From Tetmemena sp. SeJ-2015 (lineage: Eukaryota; Ciliophora; Spirotrichea; Sporadotrichida; Oxytrichidae): a stretch of 64,000 nucleotides of DNA. The stretch spans positions 248,001 to 312,000 of the forward strand of contig JAJKFJ010022100.1 of assembly GCA_027382625.1 (NCBI GenBank). The letters run 5' to 3'. Below the pieces are notes generated by a model. That model saw nothing but the letters and a program-made list of their open reading frames with translations, made no database searches and was not told the DNA's origin. A program made the translations under genes and the position numbers. Position 1 is the stretch's first letter; each line of letters begins with the position of its first letter. Positions 1-11,236 of the stretch are shown here, one piece after another.

Positions 1-285
1 GTCGATATCTCTGTGGTGGCTTGATCTGTTAGTCCCTGGCTCAGATTTCCCTCCAGATTTATTTGGACCACCACTCTTGTCACGCTCATCAGACTTTCTC
101 AAGCGATTCTGATTCATTGCTGCACTGTTGTTTGCACTGAGAGAGGCCTTTGATAAGGAGTTATTTGATTAGCCTGCCTAACCTACTCCATCTCTGGTGC
201 TTCTATTTCTCATGGGACGTCTACCCTCCAAAAGGAGCTGGTAATATTCACCAATAGACATATTTATTTCGGGGAAGTCCTCCAT
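1..285 (-). CDS. N-terminal part of an unidentified basic Ser/Asn-rich protein (partial)
   Basis: Reading leftward from the ATG at 285, the minus strand is open in the ciliate code (TAG/TAA as Gln) to the window edge, about 95 codons. The product starts MEDFPEINMSIGEYYQLL and becomes rich in Arg, Ser, Asn and Gly, with the look of a disordered RNA- or chromatin-associated protein. The first 20 residues are faintly like the UAP56-binding motif of mRNA-export adaptors, but that is only a guess. The GC-richer composition stops sharply upstream of the ATG, where AT-rich DNA begins. The rest of the gene lies outside the window, so the product cannot be named. Confidence 0.55.
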
Positions 286-820
286 TTTCCAAAGAGTAGT
301 CAATAGATTTTAAATTATTATAAACCCATCAATTAATCAATAATAAGGCGTCGTGAAATTTTTGTTCCTCATATTGTTTATAAGGCATCAAGATTTTTAA
401 AGAGGAAATTTATAAACAAAATTTCTTAGTTACGTTTCAAGATCTCAAAATATAGATAGAAACTTATTTCTGCATTTATAATTTTGTAAATACACTTAAT
501 GGCAAACGCTTGGGATATTGTGTCAATTATTGATAGAAATTAGTTGAAAATAATCTATTCATTTTATTCACAGTATTCAAACAGTAAAAATTATAGTGTC
601 TTATTTATAGAAAATTAATAACTATTGGATGCGTTTGGCATAATCCCTCTAAGGAAATTATTCAATAATTATTCAAATTAATATATAAGAATTAGGATCT
701 TAAAATTTTTAAGTTTGAAATTCTAATGATATAAGGTTTCATGTTTAGAGTTCAATTCTTTTCGAAAGATTCTTTTCAAACTCTCAACTCATTTAAGTTA
801 TTTAAGATTTAAAACATATC
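286..820. other. AT-rich non-coding stretch
   Basis: No supported gene. It separates the minus-strand gene to the left from the first recognisable cystinosin segment. The missing 5' part of cystinosin could hide here or lie elsewhere as a separate MDS; I could not find it. Confidence 0.5.
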
Positions 821-825
821 ATAGC

Positions 826-1799
826 AATACTCTTGGATGGATATCGTTCTTCTCTTGGAGTATAAGTTTCTATCCGCAAATACTAATCAACTACAAAAGG
901 AAAAAGTAAATGCCTCTTACTAAAAAATAGGATGGATTTTAAATTTGATATAGAGTTGATGGTTTTTCTGTGGAATTTGCGCTTTTAAACCCTCAAGGTT
1001 TCTTCTTCTACTCTTACTATTCATTGGCAGGGTATATTTATCCCACGAAAGCTACAGGAACAGTACTTACTTCTTGTTCATAATTAATCTCTAATAGGTT
1101 GCACCAAATGATTTGGTATTCGCACTTCATGCGTTTGCGATATCTGCCTGCCAATTTACTCAAATCTTCATGTATGATGTAAGAATAAACTCATCTCTTT
1201 ACTTCTGGTTTCATGAATCGTTTTAGAAAGGAGAGAATTAGAAGAAGCTTCAGTGGTGGCCCATCGCCTTGCTGATCGGAGAGTGGATTTTTGTTATAAC
1301 TCTCTTCAGTTTAGAAGTGTCTGGAGTTGAACTTAATGATCAAATAAAAACTCTGAGAGTAGCTGGCTATTGCAAGGCGCTCATTACTTTTGTGAAATAC
1401 ATGCCTCAGGTGAGACACTCCTTTCTTTGCTTATTTGGTTATAATCCTTTTTTCTAATAGGTGTATTTAAACTACAAAAGGCAAAGCACTGTGGGTTGGT
1501 CTATTGAGAACATTTTCCTAGACTTCACAGGAGGATTGCTTTCTCTATTACAGTAGATCCTAGACACAGTGGCAAGAGGACAGCCATTTTTCGGGACTGA
1601 CTCATTCAACATTGTGAAGTTCTTGCTATCTATTATGTCAATCATCTTTGACATCATATTTTTGTTCCAACACTTCGTGCTCTATAAGGATGCCAGAAAG
1701 ATAGAGAAGCTCACTAAGAATGCACACTCAGAATAGGTAATAACAATTTTACGTCAGCTTATAAAATTTAGATATAGTAAGGATGATTTGATTCCTTGA
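826..1799 (+). CDS. CTNS: Cystinosin homologue, lysosomal cystine/H+ symporter (5' end missing)
   Basis: After removal of four GT..AG introns (906-953, 1063-1097, 1179-1226, 1410-1460) the exons encode a PQ-loop transporter matching cystinosin: [16 protein letters not shown] near 860, the loop [17 protein letters not shown], then [32 protein letters not shown] (split here as FVKYMPQ | [14 protein letters not shown] | [11 protein letters not shown]), then [12 protein letters not shown]. Both Pro-Gln motifs and most of the seven membrane segments are visible. Cystinosin exports cystine from lysosomes with protons. No initiator ATG was found; the N-terminal region, including any luminal domain, must lie in another MDS. 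The in-frame TGA is at 1797-1799, but the homologous sequence ends near 1735, so the last codons may belong to an IES or flank. The family call is secure; the ends are not. Confidence 0.88.
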
Positions 1800-2222
1800 A
1801 GAAAAATTAATTTCGCAAAGCATTAAATCTAATTATCGCTCCAGTATTTAAGAAAGGAAAGAATAATCTTATAGTAAAGATTTAAGTTTATAATACTCAG
1901 TTTTTATTCTAGCTTATCATCTTTGTTCTAATAAATGCTTTATAATATTTGATGAAGACAGAGAGATGAATAATTTATTGCATTTATTTAATGATTAACA
2001 AATCTGACAATCACAAGACGTCATCCGATATCTACGACAATCAAAATTGAGAAAACATCATCATATAAAGAATATATCTGATTTTAAGGTTTGAATCGAT
2101 AGATTACATTAAAATTATATTGTAAAAAACTATATTGGTATACTTTATTAATCCATTTCACATAATCGTTTAACCACTAAAAGTGTCATCAGTGACATTC
2201 CTTGTGTGCGGGACCCATTTAT
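1800..2222. other. AT-rich spacer
   Basis: Spacer between the convergent cystinosin and copper-transporter genes. No reading frame or repeat of note. Confidence 0.5.
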
Positions 2223-2853
2223 TCAAACTTTCTCTTAATGTAAATTCTGTCCTTGATTAAAAATAAATACGAGGATTAGTTCGTAGAAAAGGTTTGAGCC
2301 AGCGAACCCAACACAAAAGATGAAAATTACTCCAAAGTTGTACGTCATTGCTAATTAAATAAAATTAGCTAGGAGCATGAGTAAGTACGCATTAGGTAAA
2401 AATAACTTAAATTAGTCTTAGCTATGAGTTGAAGGAAAGTATCAAACAAATGCCAGAGAAGCATTTGGCCTCGTGACTATGGTTACTTTGTGGATGGAGT
2501 GTGCTGTTGATGATGATTTAACTCAGATTTGTTTATGTGGTCAGGCAAGAGATCTTAACTTATGTCTGACTCCTAAATAAGTTTTTTAGTAATCCTTATT
2601 TTAGCATAGAAATTATAATTTACTCATCTTTGCTCTTAAGGTACCAGCGGATGAATGGAACTGTCTCAATTATCCAGGCTAGAGCAAAAACGAAGACGAG
2701 TGCCCCAAAGTATCCTCCAGGGGTGATTGCATTCCAGTTTTCGAAGAGAATCCAAGGGACTTTATTAGTGAAGTCGAGTGGCATCTACATGCAGTATGTC
2801 ATCTGCTCATCGGATGTGTATTTTTTCTCTCTGCACCATGGATCTGGATTCAT
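2223..2853 (-). CDS. CTR/SLC31-type copper transporter
   Basis: The ATG at 2853-2851 is preceded by an in-frame TGA, which fixes the start. The N-terminus holds a Met-rich stretch (DEQMTYCMQMPLDF), then a first membrane segment after ILFENWNAITPGGYFGAL. A 51-nt intron (2573-2623) interrupts the gene after KSKDE. The C-terminal half has AYLLMLLANFIQLAMTYNFG followed by VIFIFCVGFAGSNLFYEL, matching the family's second and third membrane segments with the MTYN signature and a GxxxG-like motif in TM3. CTR proteins form trimers that import Cu(I). The join between the cytosolic loop and TM2 (about 2385-2400) needs one more intron or IES that I could not define. Stop TGA is at 2225-2223. Confidence 0.82.
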
Positions 2854-3470
2854 TGCGAGTCAATCAATCTATATAATTATACGATTTTATTAATTTCTAC
2901 ACCCCAATATATCTAAAATGCACATAAAAATCTATCTCTCCTCTTTGCTTGTAAGTAAGAATCTGACGACTGAAAGTATGTCAAGGAAAGTTAATAGAAG
3001 AAACTTAAATTGTTCAATTAGGAAGTAAGTGTTTGAAGATAGAAGGTATTGTAAATTAACTGATATTAAATAATAACTATATTCTCTAACTTAAATACTA
3101 TCACAACCTCTCACTTAATCATAGATCCGACTGCAAATTAATTTATTAAATTTCAATTTGAATAGGCTCGTGAGAGTAATACCTCTATTATATTATTATC
3201 AATTAGAATCTTAAGTTCATAATCTTGTAAAATTCTCGCACAGCTTATAAATAGCTTATTATTTCGTTTTTAAAGTTCTAAAGAACCAAAGTTATTCTAA
3301 TGGGAAAACCTAACCCTTTCTGTGAAAGTCGTATTTTACTTTTAAATTTGTTCTTTCTTTCCCAAACAAGCATCAATTTTGAATTACTTTATGTATTTGG
3401 AATATTATCCTTATAAATATTATAGGACCCAAGTCTGTTAATTAGAATATTTCTCAAGAAATTTAAGAGC
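2854..3470. other. AT-rich non-coding stretch
   Basis: Strongly AT-rich, no supported gene. Confidence 0.5.
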
Positions 3471-3479
3471 GCAACCCTT

Positions 3480-3872
3480 CCCCGACAGCATTATTTCAAC
3501 TATCGCAGATGATGATAAACTATCAACTAAGTGCCGCTAAAAAGAATGTTGGCCCATAGGCTCTACAGGCAAAGCTGCCTGACTAGTCGATTTACTAAAA
3601 TTTTCTACCCTTAAATGCTAACCCAGGAACCTAGTTATCGGCACCCTTTGGGGTATAGCCCACTTTTCAACCACAGTTTAATCTGGGTCAAATTATTAAT
3701 ATAGCAATTCAAATCATTTTTTAGAGAATCAACATTGTCAGGAGCTGCTATAGGCCAAACAAGATAACTTCCTGCAATAAAAATTGTCACAACCACAATC
3801 CACTTTATAACTCTCTCCTCATATTATGAACAATTCACTGCTGGCTAGAGAAATGCTATAGGCTTCTATTCT
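3480..3872 (-). CDS. Unassigned membrane-protein fragment (possible isolated MDS)
   Basis: The minus strand has a TGA-free frame across a GC-richer block. Its best part reads EERVIKWIVVVTIFIAGSYL followed by VWPIAAPDN, a convincing membrane segment flanked by charged residues. No ATG lies in frame and a TGA sits just upstream, so if real it is an internal piece of an interrupted gene. The left half (3480-3660) also contains two small perfect hairpins (CAGGCA/TGCCTG near 3570 and ACCC/GGGT near 3650), so a structured RNA is an alternative there. I do not recognise the family. Confidence 0.3.
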
Positions 3873-4344
3873 CATGTTAAACTTCAGTTTATTGATTTTT
3901 TTGTGTCTCATTATTTAGAATAGTAGAAATTAGGGGAATGAGGGACAGGAGTAAAATTTCAATAATTAGCTAACACCATCTTGCTTTGCATACCCGAGTT
4001 TCACATCACAATTCTCTTTATATAGTAATGAAGTGGAGTAAATATATTTTGTGTGTGTGAATAGTACCTCTAGACTTCAATGGCCTAGACCTTCATAACT
4101 CCAGTCGGCTCTCAAATTTAGAATTCATCTGTAAATCGTGCCACCGCACATGATATTAGTGCTAGAAATTTTACCTCTGAAATGCAAAATGAGAAAAGTA
4201 TTTTCTCCACAAACGTTACCAACCTCACCACTAACAATCCCAGTCTTTTATTCACTACCAATCTAATTTTATTTGCTAGATAAAATGAGATGTTATAAAT
4301 TTTCATAGCATTGCAATATAAAAGTGCTTTTAAGTTGGTGAATA

Positions 4345-5030
4345 ATAGTTATATCAAATATCCGGGGACTTCAAAGGCGGACTTATTAGAGGGGTCCGAG
4401 GAGCAAGAGTTAGCCTAACTTCTAAACCAAGATGCGTTTGAGGCTCCAGAGGGCTTCCAATAGGTCCCTGGCTAGCCCTTTAACGTATAAGCTTGGTTGC
4501 AAATGAACGAGGCAGAACTCATCGAGGATAAATCCAAATCCGGAAAATTAAAACTATCTTTACTTCATTTTCTACTCTAATTACTGTCTCTTATTTTCCC
4601 AATCAAATTCTATAAGTTTAAATTATAAATTGAGCTACAGATGTCCAATTTGCAAGAAGATTTTGACTAGAAGAGAAAACGTAAAAAATCATCTGATATC
4701 CATTCACTTAAAAATTAAGAGGCATCAGTGTAATATATGTCAAAAGAGATTTTCAGAAAGAAGCAATCTACTAGTGCATTTGAGAATCCACAAAATATAA
4801 TATGTGCATACATATTTAATTTCTTTATCCACGATAAAAGATAGCCAAATAATCGATAATTATTTTATAGTTTTTATTGATAGCCGTACAAGTGCGATAC
4901 TTGCAATAAAAAATTTAATTCGCTGGGAAACATGAGAGACCACGAGAGAAGGCACATCCAGCTAAAAAATAAATAAATATATTCAGATCAAACATAAATT
5001 ACACAACTAGTCGGAGAAGATGAGGACTAC
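4345..5030 (+). CDS. C2H2 zinc-finger protein with three fingers (IES-interrupted)
   Basis: An acidic, Gln-rich segment (4345-4549) is followed by an AT-rich block flanked by the repeat AAATT (4545-4549 and 4627-4631). Removing 4550-4631 joins the frame as GKLSYRCPICKK. Three classical fingers follow: CPICKKI with HLISIH spacing, CNICQKRF with HLRIH, and CDTCNKKF with HERRH (C-x2-C-x12-H-x3/4-H). Fingers 2 and 3 are separated by a GT..AG intron (4804-4883), giving the linker HKIQYPYKC. A nucleic-acid-binding role is expected. The upstream start and the end beyond the third finger are unclear: the frame stays open into AT-rich DNA, so other MDSs probably exist. Confidence 0.8.
4550..4631 (+). 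other. IES (82 bp including one AAATT pointer)
   Basis: AT-rich insert between direct repeats AAATT. Excision with one repeat copy restores the frame into the first zinc finger. It lacks GT..AG ends, so it is not an intron. Confidence 0.7.
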
Positions 5031-5404
5031 TTTTAAATTGTTCTATTTTATATACTTTTTTTACTCTTAACACGAAGCCTAAAAATAAATTCAAATTATT
5101 TCCTTAGTTATTATGTTGCCTATGCACCTTAGAAACTTTCCCTAATCTGTTAATCAAATTTAAAATGGAGCGAGGATGAAAAAATTTCAATTGCTAACTT
5201 CCTGTTTCTTAATCATAAATTATAAGTTTTCATCAAATTAAAGATTTATCGTAGTTTGATTTAAGTTTTTTAAATATTTGTGCACATTTGTATTCTATAA
5301 ACTAGAGTTTATCTAAATTTGTTCTATGGTAGAGTGGAATTATTGATAAGATAAAAAACACCTTTCTGAAACTGCAATTTCTGGTATGGGAAAAAGCATT
5401 TTTT

Positions 5405-5800
5405 AATTAACAATTATAGTAGGTGATTGGTTAAAATAATAAATGGGTAGTTGAAACTTCGTGCCAGTTTAAATCTCAGATTCAATCCTTGAATTGGAGC
5501 TTTTTCGATAGAGAATAAAAAGATAATATGAGTTTCTTCTTATATCATCGCCTCAGCACCTCTCAATCAAGAGATATGATGTTCGTATTCTTCTTCATCT
5601 CCATATTCATCTTCATCTAAACTTGTGTCGTATATAACTCTGTACTGAGCGCTTCCACACAAAAGTCACAAGGACAAAAAGTTCTTAAAATTTAATGCTG
5701 AATCGAATGGTCTAATTATTATTTAAATTGGACACACTTCAACTGTAGCTGATTTATTCCATTTTAATTTGATATCTAATTTAATTCTCTTTTTTATTAA
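5405..5800 (-). repeat. Dispersed repeat, copy A (inverted relative to copy B at 17560-17950)
   Basis: Read on the minus strand, this block shares ordered blocks with 17560-17950 on the plus strand: TTAAAATGGA..AAA.CAGC, TTGAAGTGT, GA.GA.TACG.ACAT.ATAT, GAAGAAACTCAT, GTTTCAAC and TTATTATTTTAACCAATCA. This copy has TGA codons in the frame that is open in copy B, so it is probably the more decayed one. Origin unknown; it could be an old mobile-element remnant or a repeated germline-limited sequence. Confidence 0.6.
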
Positions 5801-6700
5801 ATTCTTAGCTATAATAGAAGAGATAATTATGATACAACTAATAAAAGCAATAAATAAATATTTAAATGTTTCAGTAAGGAAAGGAGTAATTTTAGACCGA
5901 GCAATAGGCAATTTAATTTATAAATATATTCATTTTATATTCCGCTTAATTTTTATATAGAATCTATATTTAATAAAATAAAGGAAAATAAATTAATGCA
6001 GAAAATAAATACAAATTATTTAAAAATATAGGCCGAAGAAGGAAATATTTTCAACTCGGAATAAACCAAATATGTTTAAGAGTTTTAGAGGGAATTTAAA
6101 TAATTTTCATATTAAAATTTTTATTTAATTATATTCTATGGTGACTCTAATCTTGATTTTTATAAAAGAAATTGTAAATGGGGTTGATGACCCATCCTTA
6201 TTATTTTTTTCTATAAAAGTAAGGATTTTCAAAAATACTCTTCACTCCAAAGCTTCGAATTAATTCTGATATAATTTAATTTTTCAAATCATTTATAATA
6301 CTAAGAAGTGAAATTTCCAAGGACTTTTAGTCTCTTTTAAAATAAAAATAGAACCAAATTTATTTAAAATGGGACATCCCTCATTAAGAATTATGCTTCA
6401 AATTAATTAATTTTTGCTCTCACTTTAATCATCCTAGAACCAATTATGGAATTAATCCAGGAATTTATATTTATAGTTTAATAAACTGGAATAAAAATAT
6501 TATTGCTGATCAATAAATGAAATTTTAAATTTTCATTATATTAGAAATTTTAACTTATTTTTATTGAATTAAAATCGAATTTAATTAAGAATAAAGGTAC
6601 TTATTTTGATTGGGCGTATAATATTGTTTTATAATAAATAGATCTTTATTTTATTTGTAAATAAATACAAACCCTTATATACCATCAACTGCAATTTATT
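5801..6700. other. AT-rich non-coding stretch
   Basis: Very AT-rich with no supported gene; frames that appear open here are only the result of reading TAA/TAG as sense. Confidence 0.5.
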
Positions 6701-6707
6701 TATTTTT

Positions 6708-6911
6708 ATGCAGAACTAGTTGGGGTCAGACATTATAAGCTTTGAGGAGCACCTAAAGTAACTTGCTAAAAATTTGGACTCATTTGTGAGCTAAAATTAT
6801 AAAACTTGTATCTTAAAACAATACATCAAATTGAATAAGAAAAAGCGCTCTTAATCTTTCCCAAAGTTTCCGTAATTCTACTTTCCCCCGCCCCCAAAAA
6901 TTGAGTAATGA
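6708..6911 (+). CDS. Small orphan reading frame or isolated MDS
   Basis: An ATG at 6708 opens a 67-codon frame ending TAA-TGA at 6911. The first 35 codons (MQNQLGSDIISFEEHLKQLA, then KNLDSFVSQNYKT) have balanced composition and look coding, predicting a short amphipathic helix. The last third is low-complexity with a Pro run. No family is recognised. It could be the 5' MDS of a gene whose other pieces lie elsewhere. Confidence 0.3.
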
Positions 6912-8150
6912 TGGTTAGATTTTTCTGTTCGTTCTGGTGAATCTAAACACTAAAAAGCTGTTAAATGTTCATATTTATGATATTCTGCCAAATAATATTC
7001 ATTCTTGTTATGATTTTAAATGAGATGTCAATTTCGAGCAAAATATTCAACTGTTCTCTTGATAGAAAAAATTAATTTTTAATCAAGATGATGTCCTAAT
7101 CAGCAAGTCTATCTTTAATTGGAAAATAAATGTATGTAAACTTGTGTGGAATGACATTCGCGGCAGTACAATAAATAAGAAGCCTAGTTGCATTATTCAT
7201 TTCCGCTCTAGATGGATAGTGAATTGATACAACACACTAGCTTCTCCTGACTCAAAAAGGGAGAAATTTCATGCTTCCAATTATTTAATACTATCATTTA
7301 TAGAAAGTATAAATATAAAAAAATCTTGCCATCTCATGCATGAAAATACTCCTCCAATCTATAATTATTGGACATTTAATGAGATGATTTTAATAAGATC
7401 CTTTCTACTTGAAATCAAAATGACTATGGATTCCAACTCAAGTTTGAGAGGCTGCAAGCAGATTTTATAACTGCAATAATAATTATCTTTTAATTCCTAA
7501 TAAATTTAATCTATTACTCTAAATTATAACAGAGCCTTAAAAGGATTCACTATGAAAATTAACAAATATGAATCTCAAAATACAATTAAGTACATCATTA
7601 ATTAATTAAAGGCTCAAAATATTTAATAATTAGAGACACTGATGAAATCGAAAATTAAAAATAATAGTAATCTTAGAGTTTAAATAGAGTTATCTTTTTT
7701 TCATTTAAAAATAATAATTTATATTTCCAATTGCGAGGCATGTAGACTATAATCCACTAAAATAATATTATTTTATCCCCTCTTTGATTATAAAATGCTC
7801 TCTTATATATTAGGAAAATCATTAAGTTAGGCAATAAAACCTGAATTTACTCTAGTAGAACCATTTAATTATATCTGATGTATTTTAATAATAGATACCC
7901 TCACTCCTGTTTTTCCAGAAAAATCCTTCTTATCAGAAAGAAAAGTAAAGATATACATTTTGTTGTCCTTCTTGTTCTTACAAAAAAAGATAAACTTCAA
8001 ACTTAAAAAAATAGTCTGCCATTGAAAAAAATAAAAGTGATCGAAACTTTAAAAATTGGAAAAATATTCATCCCATTTTTCTTTGGGGAATAAGAAATTA
8101 TTTTTCATTTACTAGAAAGAATTTTTACAAAGGAAAGAAAAAAATACTGA
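6912..8150. other. AT-rich gene-poor stretch
   Basis: Nothing supported. It forms the left flank of the chromatin-gene trio and must contain the promoter of the HMG-box gene; the last 60 bp before the ATG are A-rich. Confidence 0.5.
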
Positions 8151-9737
8151 ATGGAAGATATAAAACCAGGCTATCTATATTTTTTGAATGTAAGAAGAGA
8201 GCAACTAGAAAAGATAGACCCAAACATTTCAGCTCAAGAACTCGCTCAGTCTACATGTGAAGAGTGGATTAATATGGGAAGTGAGGGAAGGAAGCCCTAT
8301 GTGGAGGCAGAGATAAGATCTAAATCTTGTTAGTAGAAACAGAATAGCCCAAACTCAGTCTCAAATTAAGAATAACTAAGCAACCAGCAATTGGAGAGGC
8401 AAGAGCAGTCAAGTTATCAAGAAATAGACGATCTTATCATGAATGATGAGACAAATAAAGAAGAGGAGGAGTAGTAGTTTGAAGGAGAATAAGATAGATT
8501 CCAAGAGTAGCCGAACGTAATTGGAAATCAAGATTCTCAAGAGTAATCCTAGCCTGATTCGAAATTGAATGAAGCTATCATGTAATCAGAGGGTTTCAAA
8601 TAGTTTAGGAACTAATTTTATGCTCAAGTGAAGGCGGCTTACCCAGATCAGAGTGATATTTAGCTTCTTATCATTTTCTAAAATCAATGGCAATCCTTGT
8701 CTGAAGAATAAAGAATGCTCTATAACTAGCAAGCAGTGCAAAATGACAAAAAATTGCAATCAGAGCAAATTTAGAATAGCAGTGATCAATTAGGCGAATA
8801 AAGTTCAGGAATAGATTTGATGTAACAGCCTTTGCAAAATCTGAACTCACTAGCCTTACCTTAATCTTTAAACAATTTCCAGTAGTTAGGTGGCAAAGAG
8901 GCCCTCATAAATGTTTCTGAGAGATGTAAAAAGGAATCAAAGCAGCAGCTAGAGGCCAGATGTATCTTTTCAACTTATCTTTAGAGTTAGCTTACCATAA
9001 ATTATCCTTAGCTTCAAATATAAGAAACTGCAAGCATAGCAATCATGGCATGGAGGAAACTTCCTTAGGAGCACAAAAATTTGTTCTTAAATCAAGCAAT
9101 CAGATAAAATGATGAGACGAGAGCGATGAAAAACATACAAGAATCGAAGTACATGCAGAAAAAGAGAGCAAAATTAGAATAGCAAGCAGCTTTAGGAATT
9201 ATACCTCAGGCAACGATAGAGGAAAATGTAAAAAGCTAAAAATCTAAAAAGAACTCAAAGCCTCAAGCTCAACAGCCTTAGATTCAGCAATCACAGCAAA
9301 TAGGAGTGATACCTAACTTTTAATTAAGTCCCTAGATCCCTTTGATGTAAGGAATTACTCCTTTCGGCTCCTTCACTCAGCCTTAAATTCAAATGAATCA
9401 ATACTAAATGCCAAACACTTCTCTCCAATAAAAGTAGACAGCAGACGATTTTCAAAAGATCATTCAGTAATACCAACAGAATTAGAATCTCTTGTTAAAC
9501 TCTATGCTGCTTAGTCCATAGATCCCTATGGTCGGGGCTTACAACCCTTTTGTGATGGCACCTCAAATAGTTGGAGGTTTTCAACCTGCAATGGTAAATC
9601 CTTAACAGTAGGCAATTACGCAATAACAAATGCAGTCAAAGTTGTAAATGGCTTAGCAAGCTCAACTCAAATATTAGTCCTTGAATCCGGAACACGCAAA
9701 TCTGCTGATGAATCCATAACTATAAAAATTAGAATGA
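8151..9737 (+). CDS. Gln-rich protein with three HMG-box-like domains
   Basis: A single uninterrupted frame of 528 codons (TAA/TAG = Gln, TGA stop at 9735-9737), with no intron and no IES. Three HMG-box-like blocks are visible. The first is at residues about 5-55 (YLYFLNVRREQLEKIDPNIS then EEWINMGSEGRKPYVEAE); the second at about 148-198 (FKQFRNQFYAQVKAAYPD then QWQSLSEEQRMLYNQQA); the third at about 266-312 (IFSTYLQSQLTINYP then AWRKLPQEHKNLFLNQA). Each keeps the W..L..E.+..Y pattern of the third helix. An acidic Glu/Gln stretch separates boxes 1 and 2, and the last 170 residues are Gln/Pro-rich. HMG boxes bind and bend DNA, so a chromatin architectural role is likely. It neighbours PCGF and ELM2 genes. 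Confidence 0.85.
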
Positions 9738-9880
9738 CTATAATTTCATTCTTTTGTCTTAATTTCCTTTAAATATTTATCGAACTACCATTTTTGTGCT
9801 TTACATTAATTTTTATAATATTATTTAATTTTGTGATTGTTAAAATGTCGTTGATTTAAAACACTCGCTCTCTGCCAAAG

Positions 9881-10781
9881 ATGAGATATGATCCCTCAAT
9901 GCGGAATGGTGAACCTACTAAGGCAGATATGTTGATGTATCTTACATGCTGGCTATGCAAAGGGCTTCATAGGGATGCTCACACTATCAACGAATGCATG
10001 TGCACTTGTAAGTTTAGTTTAATTTCCTTAACTATGTTTAGTTTGCAAGGGTTGCATCTTCAAGTACTTCCAAGAAAACCCAACTCGATACAAGTGCCCT
10101 TAATGCTAGAATGAGTTAGGTGGAAAGCCTCTAGAAACAGTTGTCAAGGATTAGGTGCTGCAAACCATAGTGGATTCACTCATTCCAGATTTCAAGCAGC
10201 GAGATGACAAACTTAAGTCCACCCTACTTAAAAGGCTAAATGATAGAAGGATGAGAAAGGGAACATACAAAGGGCCAGTTAAGAAAGTCAATGGAACTGT
10301 AGGGACTTAAAGCTCAGCGCTAGGTGTGAATTCATCTGAAAGAACAGAAGATAACTCGAGCAAAGATGTGACAATGACAGATGAGACAGTCCAGCCCTCT
10401 CAAAGTTCAAGTCATAAGAAAGAGAAGAAGGAGAAGGATAAGTCTAAGGCAGCTATATTGCAGTAATCACAGCAAGTTGACATCGAATTCAAACTCGTGC
10501 CTCTGAATGATGAAGATGAGCTTTTGAGACTTCCTGAGCTGACTAAGAAATTGAAGGTATCATAGAAGAATAAGACGATCATCTGTGTGAAGAGACATCT
10601 CAATAAATTGCTGAAGGAGGCTATCGATAACATTGAAATCCTTTGCAAGAACTTCCCTGTAGCTGATTCTCATAGCCTTGAATACATAAGAAGAACGAAG
10701 TGGCAAAATCATTCAAGAACTATGGTCCTTTAATATAAGAGAAAGAAGAAGATCGCTCAATCAATCAGACAAGAAATATGA
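9881..10781 (+). CDS. Polycomb-group RING finger protein (PCGF-like, RING + RAWUL)
   Basis: One 34-nt intron (10008-10041) joins TGCACTT to TTTGC, giving a 288-residue protein. The RING (residues about 20-70) reads YLTCWLCKGLHRDAHTINEC then TFCKGCIFKYF and YKCPQCQNELG, the Polycomb PCGF pattern with DAxTIxEC. It is followed by KPLETVVKDQVLQTIVDSLI, the conserved segment after PCGF RINGs. A Ser/Lys-rich linker leads to a C-terminal RAWUL-like region (VDIEFKLVPLNDEDELLRLP). PCGF proteins pair with RING1-type E3 ligases in PRC1 to ubiquitinate histone H2A. It starts 144 bp after the HMG-box gene on the same strand and has no IES. Confidence 0.88.
10008..10041 (+). other. Spliceosomal intron, 34 nt
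   Basis: GTAAGT..TTTAG, inside the RING finger of the PCGF-like gene; removal joins ECMCT to FCKGC in frame. Confidence 0.85.
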
Positions 10782-11236
10782 GCCAATAAAGCATTTCAAT
10801 TTATTTGAGTATAAATTTTAAAAACAAAATATTTCTTTAAATCAGAACTTAATGATGATACCAAATTTTTTATTTACAGATAGCATTGTTTTCAATTATA
10901 ATGGCCAGACAATTTATCTTTATCTCTACTCAATTTTTTTTTATATTTAACTTTTCCGAATGATGATTTTTAGAAATTCTGATTTTTAACACTCATTATT
11001 TCTGGAAAGATGTTCAACTTTTAATAAAGGTAGATAATTGCAATTGAGAAGGGAAGGCTCTAATTAAATCAAATAAAATGAAAATTAAGAAGATTAGTTG
11101 GAATTTTATAAGGAATTAAATAATATTATGTTAATAGCTTTAATTTATTTACAAGATTATATTTATTGCTACATCTATTTACAAGTGAGAAACTACTTTA
11201 GAGTCTTTAGAAACAAGTCCATTGAAGTCGAGATAA
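10782..11236. other. AT-rich convergent spacer
   Basis: Lies between the 3' ends of the PCGF-like (+) and ELM2 (-) genes. No other feature seen. Confidence 0.5.

Noticed and set aside
4118..4306. Minus-strand 62-codon frame
   Set aside because: AT-rich, no coding-like composition, and it stops before the zinc-finger gene; no support.
6885..6900. CCCCCGCCCCCAAAAA, resembling a C4A4 telomere repeat
   Set aside because: Irregular, single occurrence, and internal to a small reading frame; no repeated C4A4 units as in hypotrich telomeres or TBE transposon ends.
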